The position numbers and the translations under genes were made by a program. From assembly GCA_016748015.1 (NCBI GenBank), contig JAAOMT010000258.1, positions 835,558 through 899,557 of the forward strand: DNA of 64,000 nt, given 5' to 3'. Positions within the stretch are counted from its first letter, which is position 1. Each line of letters starts with the position of its first letter. The DNA comes from Geosiphon pyriformis (lineage: Eukaryota; Glomeromycota; Glomeromycetes; Archaeosporales; Geosiphonaceae). Below the pieces are notes generated by a model. That model was not told the origin of the DNA. It ran no database searches and saw only the letters and a program-made list of their open reading frames with translations. Of the stretch, positions 12,270 through 26,733 are shown in pieces.

Positions 12270-15200
12270 TGCTTATAAGAAACTCAAAATATTCATGAAC
12301 TAATTATTTAGATATTTAGCAAAACAATCAATAATTTATTTCCAAATAAGTGGTTACAATTTAAAATGATAATAACTTGAGCGAAAATTTTTTCAAATGA
12401 GCTCACTTAAAAAAATAATTAAATATCTTAAAAAAGTTATTAAATAAAATCTTTCAAAGCTGTAGAAATGTATTTGAACATCAAAGAATCTTACAATCTT
12501 TAAATTTACTTTCAGATTAATTTTGTAATTTTTGAAATAAATAATTGCTAAATTAATTAATAAATTTTAAGCCTAAATAAGAAATTTAAGATTGCTAAAC
12601 TTTCATTCTTTTAATTAATAAATTTATTCTCAAATATTAACTTTTAAATGAAATATTATTATAACTTTAATGTTAGGAATATCACTTTTTCTTTTGAGTT
12701 ACATTGACAGTAAGTCTTCTTTATTAATTGCAACTTCTATTTCAGTTTATTCTAAAATTTAAATTGACTTTTGCATGTAAAATCCAAAAAATACTTCAGA
12801 ATTAATAACAATTCATAATATCTAATTAAAAACTTAGTAAAAGCACCAAAAGATTCTCAATATTATGTAAAAAAAACTTTTTTGCATCCTTTTATAGGAT
12901 ATAATTTATGCTTCTTTGACACATTTTGTATCAATAAAATTTTTTAAAAATAAAATTGAATTCAGAAATTAACTTTATAAGACAGAATTTTTTCTTGAAT
13001 ATATTTTTTAACATCTTAAAGATTTTTTTGCTTTTAAAGTCGCTTTAATTTAATTTCAAATAAATATTTCAAAATCTCAAAAATATGTTTTTTATAATCA
13101 AACAAAACATTGAAAGAATTTTACAATCTAATTTAGTATACAGAATATTTCAAAAAAATAGCTATAACAAAAACTGTATTTTTCAGCAACACAAAATAAT
13201 TATATTTTTGCAATATTTGTAATCCTAAAAGTTATTTTGTTGTTATTTATATATTACTAGAATAATAAAAATTAATAAATTGAAACAATAAAGAAGGTTT
13301 TTAGCAATTGAATTAAAGATATATCAAAGAATTATAAAAAAGAATAATTGTTTATTATTTGTTTAATAATAAATAACCTTTTTTCAACTGTCTTTGTTTT
13401 TAATTCATTTAAAAAAAAACAATTAAATTTAAAAAATAATGAACTGGCTTTTATATACTCTTAAAACCCAAATTTCGAAGTAAAATTGCACATTTTTTAA
13501 TTATACTTCTTTCCAATTTATCACCATTACTTATAAGTCTAACAAAAATATGGTTATACAATATTATAATTGTAAACATATTTATTGTTTTTAAAATTGA
13601 AATTATTTTAGCTTTTTTAATTTTTAAGGTCTAAAAATTAATTAATTTAATCTTTTATTTTTAAATCTTTATTGGTAATTTTAAATTTAAATACCAAGTT
13701 GTTTTTGTTTTAACTCTTACTTTTATTCAGAGTCTATTGTAAATCTTCTCCAAAGAAATTGAGGTTGCTTTTATTTATCTTTAATTATAATTTTATCATT
13801 ATTTTATGAAAGTGGTGAAAGAAAATTGTTGCAGTCTTGGAAATATGATTAGTCACCTTACTACAATAAAATACTAAAGAACTATAATTTTTTTATGTTA
13901 AATTCAACAGTGATTGTTGCTGTTATAATTTAGTTTGAATTGAAATTTTTAAAGCTATTATTATTTAATTCGGATTTCTTGCGTTAAAGATTTCAATAAT
14001 TAGCAGTTAATTGACCAATCAATTATTTATTTGGGATTTGAGTCTGAGTAGCAAACAATGAATTTCATATAATCAATAGTTTTTTCTCGAAACACTCTTA
14101 ATTTAAAACTTCTCACTATTTTGGCGTACTGGAAATATTCTATGCATATAATTTCGAATGGCTGCCTTTTATATAGCAATTATAACATTTATTGCTTTTG
14201 TTAATCGAGATAAACTATTAAAGATTTACTATTAAAGCCTTTATTATTTATGCTTTTTTAATAAAAATTCTTACTTATTTCTACTTTTTAATCACGACCC
14301 AAATTTCTCTCTACCTTTTCTGGTATTATTCACTTTCTAGTCACTCTTGGATATAGGAGTATTTTGTCTCTTATGCGGTATGGTTATAAATATCTCGTAC
14401 TACTGTAAATATTTTATTTATCTAAGGTTTTAAATTTCTAACCTTTAAATATCTTTTTATTGAATATCTACCGTTATCTTCGCACATATTTTATATATTA
14501 CCTACTTATTACTCAAAAATTAAAAATTATTAATTTTCTGTAGATGTTAGATCTATGATTGATTGATACTTGGTACGCGAGTGTTAAGACCTATTACTTC
14601 CTTTAGCCGTTTACCCGGTTATACAGAGAGTGAATGCAAAAAGGCTTTGTTGACATCTTATATTGTTACATTTGTTTTGAAAATCATATTATTGGTGAGT
14701 AAATAGAGATCATATTTTGAAGTACAAGTTTTTAAAGAAAGTTGGCTAAAAAGTAACTTTGATACATATTTTTTCTTGAATTTATTCCTCATCAAATGTT
14801 GCTGGAAATGCCAATTATCGTTGTGATAAGAGAGAAACATAGAATATAAAGAAATGAAAGAGTTTTAAGTCTATAAGACTCACATTAATCTCCTCATATT
14901 TTTATTTTGTTTTTTTTTTATTTTAGTATTTCATTAACATTAACTTTGATTTATACATGTTTAGTATTAGTTTAGGCAGTTAATAATAAAATATTTGTTA
15001 AACAAAAACAATCCGTTTTTAAAAAATTAATATTGTGTATTATAATCTGACTAATTTCTATTGAGATCGGGCTAATAAAAGCAAAATCGTAAGGAAAAAC
15101 TTTTGAAAACTTTAAAATTGTAGAATCTATAAGTGACTGATAATTACATTATGGAGTAAAGATATTAAAATTTAATTAATTTACTTAGAAATAAAATTTA

Positions 15201-16918
15201 ATTAAAGCTAGGCTTATACAAAATCTTCTGGAATTTGGTGAAACAAAATTTGTTTATGTCAATTTTTATAGAAACAGCAATTAAATTGATTGAATATAGA
15301 GATAATTGTTACATTTTAGATTAATATTATTTTCATAATCTAAATTTAGCCTTCTAACAATTTAATTTGACTTAATTTATTAGAAAGAAAATAGATATTT
15401 CAAATTGAAATTGAAAAGATTTTCAGAAAAATTAAATTTTTTTTATTATTTTAAAAATTACCACATTTATACTTAAAATAAAACAGTCCAAACAAATTTT
15501 TATTAGCTTTGTGAAATGATTAAAATTTTCTTCCAATTCCCATTAGAGAAATAATTATGGAAAAAGAATTATTATAAAGAAATAAAATTTAATTGGGTAA
15601 AAAGAAGAAACAAAAAAAACTTTTATAAGGCTATATATTTGAATTTTTTGAATTCAATTAAACAAATCAAATTCAAATTCATTTAAATAAAAATGATCAA
15701 TATCTTTGTTTCTTATTTCAAAGAATTAGGAATTTATAATGCTGAAACATAAAACAAAGACAAATCCTTTGGATACAAGAAAAAATGAGAATTCTACTTC
15801 TTATTTTATTTATTTGAAATGTCCTTTGTAAAAATTAAGCTTTTGTCTTTCCTTCAGGTGGTTGTGAAATTCAGAGAATTGGAATTTTTTCATATTTCCA
15901 GATTTAATTTGTGAATGTCATTAAAATTTCTCATCCTGTTTTAAATAGAATTGCGTGTAATAATATCGTGGTTCAATAATTATAATTTTATCCGGACTTC
16001 TCTACCAAACACATTGTCAGGTTACATTATTGTTTATCAAAAAAAAAGGTTTTTTGCAGGATTAGCAAAAATTAAAGTTCCAGCCAAAAACTAGATTTCG
16101 ACCTCAATAAGTAACCATTTTATGGAGAATGCTACAGATTTTTTCCGAAGCATGATATTATTGTCCATCGTTTAACAAAATCGTTATTACTCGAGTATGG
16201 GAACCATAATTTTACCAGCGAGTTTCGCGATCTTGAGAAGTTGGTTTCCAATTTAGGAGATTTCATGAATCATAGTATGTAAAATTAAATATCCTTAAAA
16301 TTATTTTGTCCTTCGAAACATTTTTGATTTCCGCTAGCTAAATCTTTTACTATTCAGGGACCGAATGATAATTAACTACGGAATAACAGTTAAACTTGTA
16401 AAAAAATCAAAAAGAATTAATTGGTGATATATCGTTGCAGCTGTACTCAAACATTAGATGCATCAAATCATCTAGTGCATTTGATATTAATTCAAAGCAT
16501 ATATGATTGGGGAGTTACCCAAGTGTCATGCAACAGCTGAGGAACCTAATTTCAACATGAATGGTGATCTATAATATTAATACTATTTTTTAAAAATGGA
16601 ATTGTCCAATTCTAAAATGTATATCATTGATTAGTTTTTATAATGTGTTCAGGATTAATAATATTCAATAATCATATGAGAGGGGTGAATTTAAAAAAGA
16701 AACATAAAATTAGAAAGCTCCCCACAAAATAATCAAAAATTTTTGCCGCTTATTTTAAGCAAAAACAATTCGTGAAAGTCTAATTTATCCTAGACTTTCC
16801 GTTTATTACTTTTCTAAATCATCCTCATCATCATCATCATCATCATCAGTCCAATCTTCTCGACTCTCAATCTTTGGACACATATTAACGAAAAGGAAAT
16901 AAATTTGTTTTAAAAAAA
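12270..16918. other. AT-rich intergenic region, no supported gene
   Basis: About 4.6 kb without a recognisable domain. A 60-codon minus-strand frame at 14658-14840 and an unstarted stretch of about 50 codons near 16117-16282 (plus strand, with EFRDLEKLVSNLGDF) are the longest open pieces. Neither resembles a family I know. The last 100 bases are the likely 5' untranslated region of the methyltransferase gene. Confidence 0.5.
16825..16848. repeat. (TCA)n microsatellite in the methyltransferase leader
   Basis: Eight copies of TCA, about 70 bp upstream of the methyltransferase ATG, probably within the transcribed leader. Confidence 0.9.
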
Positions 16919-18026
16919 ATGGGTCTTGGTTCTAGTAAATTTAACATTCGTTTAAATCATCATCATCATAATAATCGAGGTGGAGGACAAAATTCAAAGG
17001 GTTCAAAGGGTTCAAATAATTCCTTATTGAATATAAATGACGACGAGATTGATCGAGTACAGTTACAGCATCATGTTGGAAAATGTTATTGGGGTGCAAA
17101 TTTTTCAGCACCATTATTGGAACAATTGAGAAATGGAGAAGCTAATGTGTTAGATGTTGGGTGGGTATAAAAAAACACGTTTTTTAGTTCACTCTTCTCC
17201 TTCTTTTTTCTAGTTAAAAGATTTCAAAAAAACAAACAAACAAACTTTAACTCTGAATTCCCATCTGTTTAATCTCTAGATGCGGTCCCGCAACGTGGCT
17301 GTGTGATATGGCGACCGACTTTCGATGTTCAAATTTTTATGGAGTGGATATTGATCGTACGTTTCCCAATCAGCTACCCTACAATGTACAAATAGTGTTA
17401 GCTGATATAACGACGCGGATACCCTTTAAAGACATATTCGACCTGGTCTATATGCGTCACATGTTATCCTATTTCATTGATGCTCAATGGGAAAAAAGAA
17501 TTATTCCTGAACTCCTAAGAGTCACCAAGAGTGGTGGGTATATTGAGATTCAAGAGGCGGAGTATGGATTTCAAAGGCCTGGACCAATTTTGGCCGATTT
17601 TGAGGCAAAAGGTAATTTTAGATTCATTTGGGAAGTTAATATGAATGATTGCCTTGAAGTATTTCAAAGATCTTAACTCTGAGTTTTTCCTTAAATAATA
17701 TTTTAATTTTCCAATCAGGTATCAATATAGTAAGAAAAAGAAGTCGAGATCCATTGTTTATCAGAAGGTTACCAACCTTATTAAATAATACAGGGCAGTT
17801 TGGACCAGTTCGTGAAGAAGAACGGACATATCGATTAGGTCGTTGGGGTGGAGAGCTAGGGGAAATGATGGCAACGAATGTATTTAGTATGCTCTTGTTC
17901 GTATTGACGAGAGCCAAGGTCATCGAGAAGAATGATATACCGAGAATTATGCAGACGCTAAGGACTGAATTAGAAAAGCAGTCAACCACTGTGAAATATT
18001 ACAGATACTATGCTCAAAAACTATAG
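16919..18026 (+). CDS. SAM-dependent class I methyltransferase, three exons, N-myristoylation-type start
   Basis: Exons are 16919-17160, 17280-17611 and 17719-18026 (introns 119 and 107 nt, GTGGGT...CTAG and GTAATT...TCAG), giving 293 residues. The SAM-binding motif I is VLDVGCGPATWLCDMA at about residues 78-92, interrupted by intron 1 inside its first Gly codon. GVDID (102-106) supplies the acidic residue that binds the SAM ribose. ADIT (122-125) and FDLVYMRHML (134-143) are the following strands, and GGYIEIQEAEY is the late strand of the fold. The N-terminus MGLGSSK fits the N-myristoyltransferase consensus (Gly2, Ser6, Lys7). It is followed by a His/Asn/Gly-rich low-complexity linker (HHHHNN, GSKGS). 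The fold suits Methyltransf_11/25 proteins, including fungal LaeA-like ones; the substrate cannot be told. All splice frames agree and no lesion is visible. Confidence 0.9.
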
Positions 18027-19526
18027 CATCTGATGAATGAAAATTTTGATGACAAGATTTAATGATATTTTGATGAATCTGCCTCAACTCTTTGGCTTTT
18101 CGTCCCAAAAAATTTCCCACACTTTTTTTATTTAAAATTGATCCAGAAAACTAATTATTTTCTGTTCATAAAATTTTTACTACATAGTATGGTATTATTA
18201 TTATTAAGTGACCCAAAAATTTTTACATCCTCTCACTTATTCTATTTTATCTATATCTTAGTAGTAGTAATTTACAATATTTATAATCGAAATCATTCTG
18301 CAAGCCAAATTTTACATTCTATATAGCGAGAAACTTTTTTTCCTATTCATGCTGCTTTGCACCCTTAAATATTTTGATCTTCTTAAAAATAATTCTCTCT
18401 TTCCAATTCCTTTTCACAAAATTTCTTCCCAACTCCCGTTTCAATATGTAAATAATAATAATAATGATAATACTAACTAGTGAATCTTACTCTCCATAAA
18501 AATTTTAGTATATGGTACGTTAGTTACCTAAACACACACACGAAAAGAATTGACTATGCGAAGATCTATATGATAAATCTCAATTTCTACATGACCCCCG
18601 AAAATCCATAATACAAACGTATATCATGAGATTTCCTTTTTATTAATACTTTAGGAAATATTACCCAATAAAATTATTAGCTAGATTTCCAAAATTCAAA
18701 TGATTGTGATACCTGAAGATTACACAAGCATATGTAACCGTTAGGCAAACCTGTACCTTGGTTCTATCCACCAATAATAAAATGTTTTTGTTAATGAAAT
18801 GTAACAGATTAAAATTTTTTAGTATATTCATTGGTTCAAATTGTTTGGTTAGTTTGCGACACACGAAACTTTAATTTTTTTCTGTGATTGGATTTAAGTT
18901 GAAAATCATAACGATTGGTAATTTATGAAAATTTTTCGGTTCAAGAATTTGGACCTTACTAATATAGAAAGGTTAGAGTTCCTGGTACTTATACCAAACA
19001 CAAAAACCTAGAACATATTACAATGTGCATCATTTGAAGCGAATTAAGGAGGTAATTGCAAATTGTAACTTAGCAGTTGTATGTTTAAGGATATTCCTAA
19101 AAATGTGCGATTCCACAACTTTAGCAAGTTCATATTCTTGTAAACTGTCAGATGGTCTTAGATTTCGATCTTTAATTGGCAAGTATGAAAATATATATTA
19201 TCCTTTTTCTTTTCGAGTTCCGGACTAAAAATATTGTTTGCCAATTAAAATTGACACAGTCAATGGTCAAAAGAATCTATTTTGTAAACAAATGCTGTGT
19301 TAATATTTTGTTTATAAAAATATATAGCAAAGCATAATAAATAGTTACTGAATGAAGAAAAAATCTAATTAAAATATTGTGTTCTATTCATTAAAAATAA
19401 CAGAAAATTATCTTTCGAAATAAAATTAAATAAATTTAAATAAGTTTTACAATTACAATAGCTTAAAAATTTAGAAACCTTAGTTTTTGATCAAATTCAG
19501 ATTTACTCATCTAATGGTGAAGTAAT

Positions 19527-19567
<41 letters not shown>

Positions 19568-22500
19568 TATTAACCAAATTTTTGCTGATGGGCATAAATG
19601 TTGTATTGTGAATTTTCAAGCATTTTTCAATTCATTTTTGATTAAATATAAAGTATGCGAGGCACTGGATGCTTCTAGTGAATATAAACTCCAAGTATAT
19701 TTAACTTTTTTCAGTTCTAGTGAAAGAACTTATCTTATTGGAGAGTAGTAATATTATATATGTCACAAATATTTTCAAATTAAAATTTTTATGAATATTA
19801 GTAAAACAGATTTGTCTTAACATCATTTAAATTTAAAATACTATTAAAAAGGTGTATTTATTTTTGAAAACAAAGAAATTTTCAAAAAGCATATCATCAA
19901 ATATATCAAATATCACATATTTTTGGTGAAAAGACATAATATTTGAAAGCTCTGGTTATTTAATGATTTTGTTTTATTTTTAAGTTTCTCAATTAAATTA
20001 ATAAACTTTTATAAAAATTAAAAATAAATGAAACTATAACATGTCTTTGTAATCATATTTTAGTTAAATGCAAATACTTAAATTTGCAAAAATGCTTTTG
20101 ATGTTTGATTAATATTATTATGAAATTGTATGCTTGAATATTTATCTTCTCAAATTAAAGATTTTTTCACTTGTATATTTTGAAATTCGATTCACCATCA
20201 AAATTTCAAAAACCTGAGGCAAGAGTATAAAGTTTAAAAAAGTTTTTTTTGACAAAACTTTTCAATATTTTTTAGTATAGTTTTAAGCACCTCTTTTAAA
20301 TAAATTTAAGGCTTTTGAGGTTCTCTATCAAATCAACTTTTTATAAATAATTAATTTTGGTTATTACTAACAATTTGAGTTATTCATTTTGAAATTAGAT
20401 ATATTTTTAATCAAGTTTTTAATGATATATAGACTTTTATGCTTAAAAGATCAAGAAGTTTATTTTTTAACTGGTTTTAGTTTATAGATGACATTTATAC
20501 TTTTCTGAGGTTAAATTTCAAACTAAAACGACAAGCATAAAATGTAAACCATCTTGAGAATATTTACAGTTTTATTGCAAAACCAAACCAATATCCCTTA
20601 CTTATAAGAGTTTCTTCTAGTAAATTTCTGATAGCCATCAAAAAAACAAAGTGGATTATAAAATTAACCACTCATTGCCAGAAATTTACATTTGGCAACT
20701 ATTTATAAACCGTTTCTGTCACCTTAAGGTTTTAAACATTGCTGAATAAATTTTGGGGATAAAACCAAAGATAGGACCATCTAATACAATGATACACCAT
20801 TTTACAACACTAGAAAAAATTGAAACAGTCATATGAAATTTAAGTTTAAATATATTTTTTCAGATTTGTCTCAAAAATTTTTTTTTGCTGACAATCAAAG
20901 CTAAAAAAATAATAAACCTTTTTTTTATGTCATCAGATACTAAAACCTTATTTCAAAATTATAAAATTTCTGAGCCTAATAATATCAAAAATTGTTTTAT
21001 TCCAAACAACAACAAAATGACTTTACAACGCGTTAAAGATATTTCATATTTAGAATTAAAACTTTCAAACACACTAAAAATCTATTCTATCAAAATTTTA
21101 AGTCCTTTGAAACAACTCAATATAATTATTTATGTTAGGATTTGCAAAAGAACATATTTCAAATTCATAATTTCTTTAATATTTTGCCTAATTACAAAAA
21201 AAATATAAGGCTTTGAAAATTTTAAAGTACCATTAATTTATGATGATTCACACAAACAGAGTAACTATAATTTAATAATCACTTTTGGAAAGAGATTTAT
21301 AATATTATTTATGATATATTTTTTTGAATTGAAGTATTCTAATGATAAATTAAAATATCTCAAAAAAAATAACCAGTTTGTAAAAAATTTTTGAAAACTA
21401 ATATTATACAAATTTCATTAGAAATAATAAAAAACAATTTTAAAATGCTAAAAATATTCAAAAATTGAAATATTCAAATATTTTCAAAAACAATTTCATC
21501 ATTAAAATTATTCTTGAATATTCTCTTTCCACTTTTTTATGGCTTTCGACAAATTAGATTTTAGACATAGTATTAATTTTAAATACAATGGCTTATTATT
21601 TTCAAAATTTATATTGAACGATAAAATTTATTCAAACAATTTATTATTATAATTTAAAAATGATAATCTTCTTTTATAATACCAGCTATTTTGTAAATTA
21701 ATTTGTAATTAATTCTTTTGGAAGCAATTTTTTAATGTCACTTTAAAAATAAATTAATTATTCAAAAATTTTACAATTTAATGTTTAATAATCTGGTTTG
21801 AAAAATGTACAACTTGATTATACGAAAAAATAAAAGCCATAAAAATCAGCAATTTTAAAATTTTAAAATTTTCAAAAGTTACACACTTAATAAACCGCCT
21901 TTTTATTGATGTTTCAGAGGTCCTGGTTACCAGATAGAAGTATTTTCATAATTATTTTATTTCTAGAAAAAAATGCTAAAATGTCAAAAAATCTTTTTCT
22001 AGAGGTAAAAGTAAGCTTCATGCTGATAGCTACAAGAAAAACGCAAAGTTGGATGCCACAATTGTGACAAAAGATAAATGGAGAGTGAGATTTTAACAAT
22101 AATCTGGATAATAAGATGGCATCAAAGATGCATAGAATCAAAATAAACTTGTGAAAACAGATTGATTTTATATACAACGGGCTACCGAATACTCATAAGA
22201 GGCAAATAGTTTGTTATTGAGCTTCAAAGAAGTGGAGGTATGTTTTCAGATGATTATTTGTTTTTGGTCATGTAAATTTTTCAAAAACCATGACCAGAAA
22301 TATATATTTTTCGGTAAATAATCTCATGATAACTTTATTCACTTATGAAAATAAATATTAAGATTCCATTTTTTTGTACTTTATAATATATATACAAAAA
22401 ACAATTGTTGATTGAAAAATAAATTTAATTTAGATATCAAAAAGTACATAATTTAATTATTGATTGTTAAATAAATTTGCTTAAAGTGATATTTTGTAAA

Positions 22501-25245
22501 TTAATATGTTTTATTAATTGAAATTGATTAAATGCATTGAATGAATCAAATACAGACTTTGAAATTTAAAAAAATTTGAATTGTTAAAATTAACAATATT
22601 TCAAATTAGAATAATAAGCTAAAAAACAGCCAAGATAAAATAATAAAAGTAATAAAAATAAACAAAAAATTGAATATGTAAATTCAATTAAGAAATTAGT
22701 TTTGAAGTATTAGTTTTTAATTTAAAAATAATTTGTAATTGTTTACAAAAATAATGCAGTTATTATAATTTTGTTTTAGTAATTAAGTTTCATATTATTA
22801 AAACTAACTTTTTAAAAAGAAATTACTGATTTGAACAAATAGATTATGATATTAAAAGATTTAATTATGAAATTTCTAGAAAATAGCATTAAAAAAATTC
22901 GAAATTAATTTAAAAACCAAAACATTAGCAAAACTTTTATTATAGTATTACAAACTTAAAAAAATTAAAAGCCAAAATGAAAATATTATTTATTTTTTAA
23001 ATATTTTGTTAGAAATAAATTTAGAAAATTATTTTAAAATAATAGAAATATATAATACAAACAAATTCAGATTTAAAAAATTGGTAGTTAATTGAAAAAA
23101 TTATTTAAATACTAAGTTATATAAAACAAAATTGCCTAAAATTATTTTTATTTAGAATATTATAACTAATAAGAGATACATAATTAAAAGTGTTTTAAAA
23201 AACTGTTTTAAAAAATGAGTTTAAATTATTTAATACATGATAATAATATAATATTTAAGTTTAAAAAAATCAAACAAAAAATAAATTAAATTATAAATAA
23301 ATAAACTTAAAAAAATATTATTTATTATATTAAATATTTTAAGTACTTAATATAAATAACTTAAATATATAAAAAAAATATTTACAATATTATGATATAA
23401 TTAGGTTGTTAATTACAAACTTTATAGTTATTTAAAGATAAAACTTTAAAAACAAAAGATTTTTAACAAAAAATTTGAAAACAGTATGACTAATTAATTT
23501 ATGTTTTGTTTCTAAAACTATTTAATATTTTTAATTTAAAAATAGATTTATATAATAAAACTAAAGCTTGAATTTTCATAATTTTAGAGTTATATAATTG
23601 ATAAAATATTTTAACTAACATTAAATTTATTAATTATATTTTAACTATTTATAATTGAAAAAAGTTTTAAAAAGAATAGAAAAAATTAATTAATACTGTA
23701 TAAAGTCTATAAATTTATTGAATAAAAGCATTTGAAAAAAATTAATCAAAATTAAAATATACAAAAAATTTGGGCATTTTTTTATATTTATTTACAAACA
23801 ACACAAAAACAAAATAATAATAGATTTTTGTTTAATTAATAATTTTTAAATTTGTAATAGCTTAATTAATTAGTTTTTTATTAATAATATTAATAATATT
23901 AATAAAAAAACAAATTGGTTTAATTTAAAATATTTGTATAGCTGTATGGCTATTATTTATTCAGATAGTATTATTTTACAAAAGTATTAATGATGTAATA
24001 AAGCATTAAACTATTTTTACAGTCTTATATATTCAATTTTTTAATAATTTTTAAGTTCAATTTATAATCATAAATTTTTTTTCAGTTTACTTTATATAGC
24101 AATAAATGCTAAAATATCTACTAAAGCAAAAAGACATTTTGTTTGCTATTTTTAGTAATTAAAAAAAAAATATATTAACTTGAAAATAAATTATTAACAT
24201 AATTACACTAAATAAACTTTACTGCTATCTAAAAATTATGTTTTTATAATAATTCTATTGTAAAAAAAACTAATAAACATCTTTATCTTTGTGTATAAAA
24301 AATTAATTTTAAAAAAACAGTTTATAAACTTAGTTTATTAATATTAAAGCTTATTATATTAGCTTAATTATATTAGTAAAATAATTATTAAGAAATAATA
24401 TAAATATTAAAACTAACTGATCTAAGATATTTTTTGAAAAGACTATTTATTATTTGTGTTTTTATGATATATATATATATATAATTATAAGATAATGGTA
24501 ATATTAAAGTTAGCAAAAACTAAAGATTTATAACTTACATATATTGAAGTAAAAACTTAAAAATTTGTTAATTATTTTTATAAAAATAAGATTTAATTTA
24601 AAAAATTACTATCTAAAAAATATTATTATTATTAATGTATTTTTTGAAGCTTAATATTAATACAATAGTAGTAAACATATTAGATAAAACCAAAAATATT
24701 TGAATTGGTACATATGTTAAAAATCTTAGCATTTATTAAATAAAACGGTTTTTAATAAAGAAGACAATGAATAATAAATTATTAAGCATGATATATTTAA
24801 TCAATTTAATGAATTTATCCTGTTTATTCACATTGAAAATTTTTTTGATTAAAATTTACTTGTGCATAGTATTTAGCACAGCTTTTATAATCTTATTTTC
24901 AAAGAAATATGGGTTATTTTTGGTGGATTTTGATTTGAATAAAGAAAACTTCTAAAAAATACTAATATGTTGTTGTATGATAACTGTTTTTTGGAATCTT
25001 ATTCTTGTTCCTCAAAAATGAAATTTAACTTGCAGTGGGAATTATTGAAACTTCGAAATAAAATGAGTTTTAATGGACTTGTGTTATATAAAAGTTTTCT
25101 GTTAAAAGAACTTTAAACGATATTAAATGATACTTTTTTAAAAAATTTCCTGCAGCAGGTTGATCATTTCCTAATCAATGCATATTAATATTAATATAAA
25201 ATTAAAATACCATTCTTTTTAAAATCAACTTTTCATATCTTATCA
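18027..25245. other. AT-rich intergenic region, no supported gene
   Basis: About 7.2 kb. From about 22.4 to 25.0 kb the composition falls to the extreme AT-rich type seen again at 33-48 kb. Open frames at 19025-19228, 20885-21208 and 21914-22177 (minus) are low-complexity, start from non-ATG codons or show no motif, so I do not call them. The stretch at about 21.9-22.2 kb is visibly richer in G and C than its surroundings and may be decayed coding sequence of unknown type. Confidence 0.5.
19530..19571. repeat. (TTA)n microsatellite
   Basis: About fourteen copies of TTA/ATT with one ACT interruption near the 3' end. Confidence 0.9.
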
Positions 25246-26733
25246 ATGGCACCCCAACAACTCTTTCACGCTTTATCTCACGATTTCGAGAGCTTATTGA
25301 ATAGTCAGAATTTGTCTGATGTTAAGATTATTGTAGGCGAAGCGCCTAATACTAGAACTTTTCATGCTCATTCTCAAATTTTAGCGGCAAGATCCTCGTA
25401 TTTTGCTATAGCACTCTCTGGTGATTGGGTTAAAAGAGAAAATAAGACTATCGTCTTTTCTAAACCTAATATATCGCCAGATATTTTTGAAAAAATTCTT
25501 CGGTGAGTAATTTTGTTTGCTTAATATTTCTATTCATGACTATTTAAATATTTTTATTTTATCTAGATACATTTATAGTGGTGAAATATCTCTTAATGAA
25601 CACGGACCACTTACAATCTTAGAATTGCTTATTGCCACTGACGAGCTTATTCTAGAAAAACTTACTGACCACCTTGAAGATTATTTAATTGAACATCATG
25701 CAAAAGAGTTGGAAGAAAATTTTGTTACCTTTCATGAAACATCCTTCATCCATCATTCGTTCAAAAAGCTACAAAAGTTCTGCACCGAAATAGCTGTCAA
25801 AAATCCATCTGCAGTCTTTAACTCTCAAGATTTTACCTCCCTTAATAAATATGCTCTTTGCTCAATTTTATCCCGGGATGACCTAAATATGGAAGAAAGT
25901 AAAATATGGGAAAAGATTATAGAATGGGGAGTCGCTAAATTAAGCAATGGGATTCAATTGGAAAAAGTTCTTAATTGGATAGGTGAAAACTTTGAGAACT
26001 TCTACCTTTAATCCGGTTCTTTAACATCTTTTCAGTTGACTTTTATTATAAAGTAAAGCCATTTGCGAGAATTTTATCTGGAACCTTATATGAAGATCTT
26101 TTACACCATTATCTAGTACCAGGGAGTCATCAAAAATCTGTTGACGCTCAGCCATTACGGTTTTCACGATCAAATTTTGATTCAAGGCTTCTCCAATCGC
26201 ATAATATAAAACAACTCGATCATTGGATTCAAGGCAAAGACGAAAATACTCCTTTGGAAGATCAACTTGAAAATGAATTTAAATTACTACTTCGAGGCAG
26301 TCGAGACGGATTCTCACCAAATGATTTTCATCGGTTATGTGATAACAAAGGAGCAACAGTTACTGTAATCAAAGTCAAAGGGACTGGTCAATTGATTGGC
26401 GGCTATAACCCAGAATCTTGGCATTCTCGTGGCGAATTGATAGATGGAGAGGGAAATTTTATTTTTTCCCTTGGAGATGGCAAAGCTCAAAATGCCAAAC
26501 TTAGCAAGTTGATTAGCAAAAATGGACCTTTTTGTCATAAAGAGTTTGGACCCCAATTTGGCAATTATAGTATTCGAACCCAGAGCAGTAATTTTCAATC
26601 TATTCCATGCAGTTGTAAAAAGGAAACAAATTATGAGCACATTATAATGCCTGGGTCAGAAAATACAGCGGTAGAAATTTATTTGATGATTATGAGGTTT
26701 TTCAAATCATCAAAAATTAAATCACTGGATTAG
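25246..26733 (+). CDS. BTB-BACK-TLDc protein with a damaged frame, possibly rescued by a 53-nt intron
   Basis: Exon 1 (25246-25502, 257 nt) has the same length as exon 1 of the paralogue at 3813-3557, and the 64-nt intron (GTGAGT...CTAG) falls at the same Arg/Glu codon before YxYSG. BTB (DVKIIVG, FHAHSQILAARSSYF), BACK and TLDc (LLLRGSRDGF, QLIGGYNP, FIFSLGDG) follow. Near 26000 about 22 bp are missing relative to the paralogue, so the LPLIRFF segment is out of frame. However, GTGAAA at 25983 and TTTTCAG at 26033-26035 define a possible 53-nt intron that restores the frame exactly (456 residues) while skipping the damaged segment. A second shift near 26670 replaces the conserved ending DDYEVFQII, which is readable in another frame, by unrelated residues. 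It is either a young pseudogene or a gene kept open by new splicing. Confidence 0.7.

Noticed and set aside
20885-21208. 107-codon plus-strand frame
   Set aside because: Begins at a non-ATG codon, low complexity, no recognisable domain.
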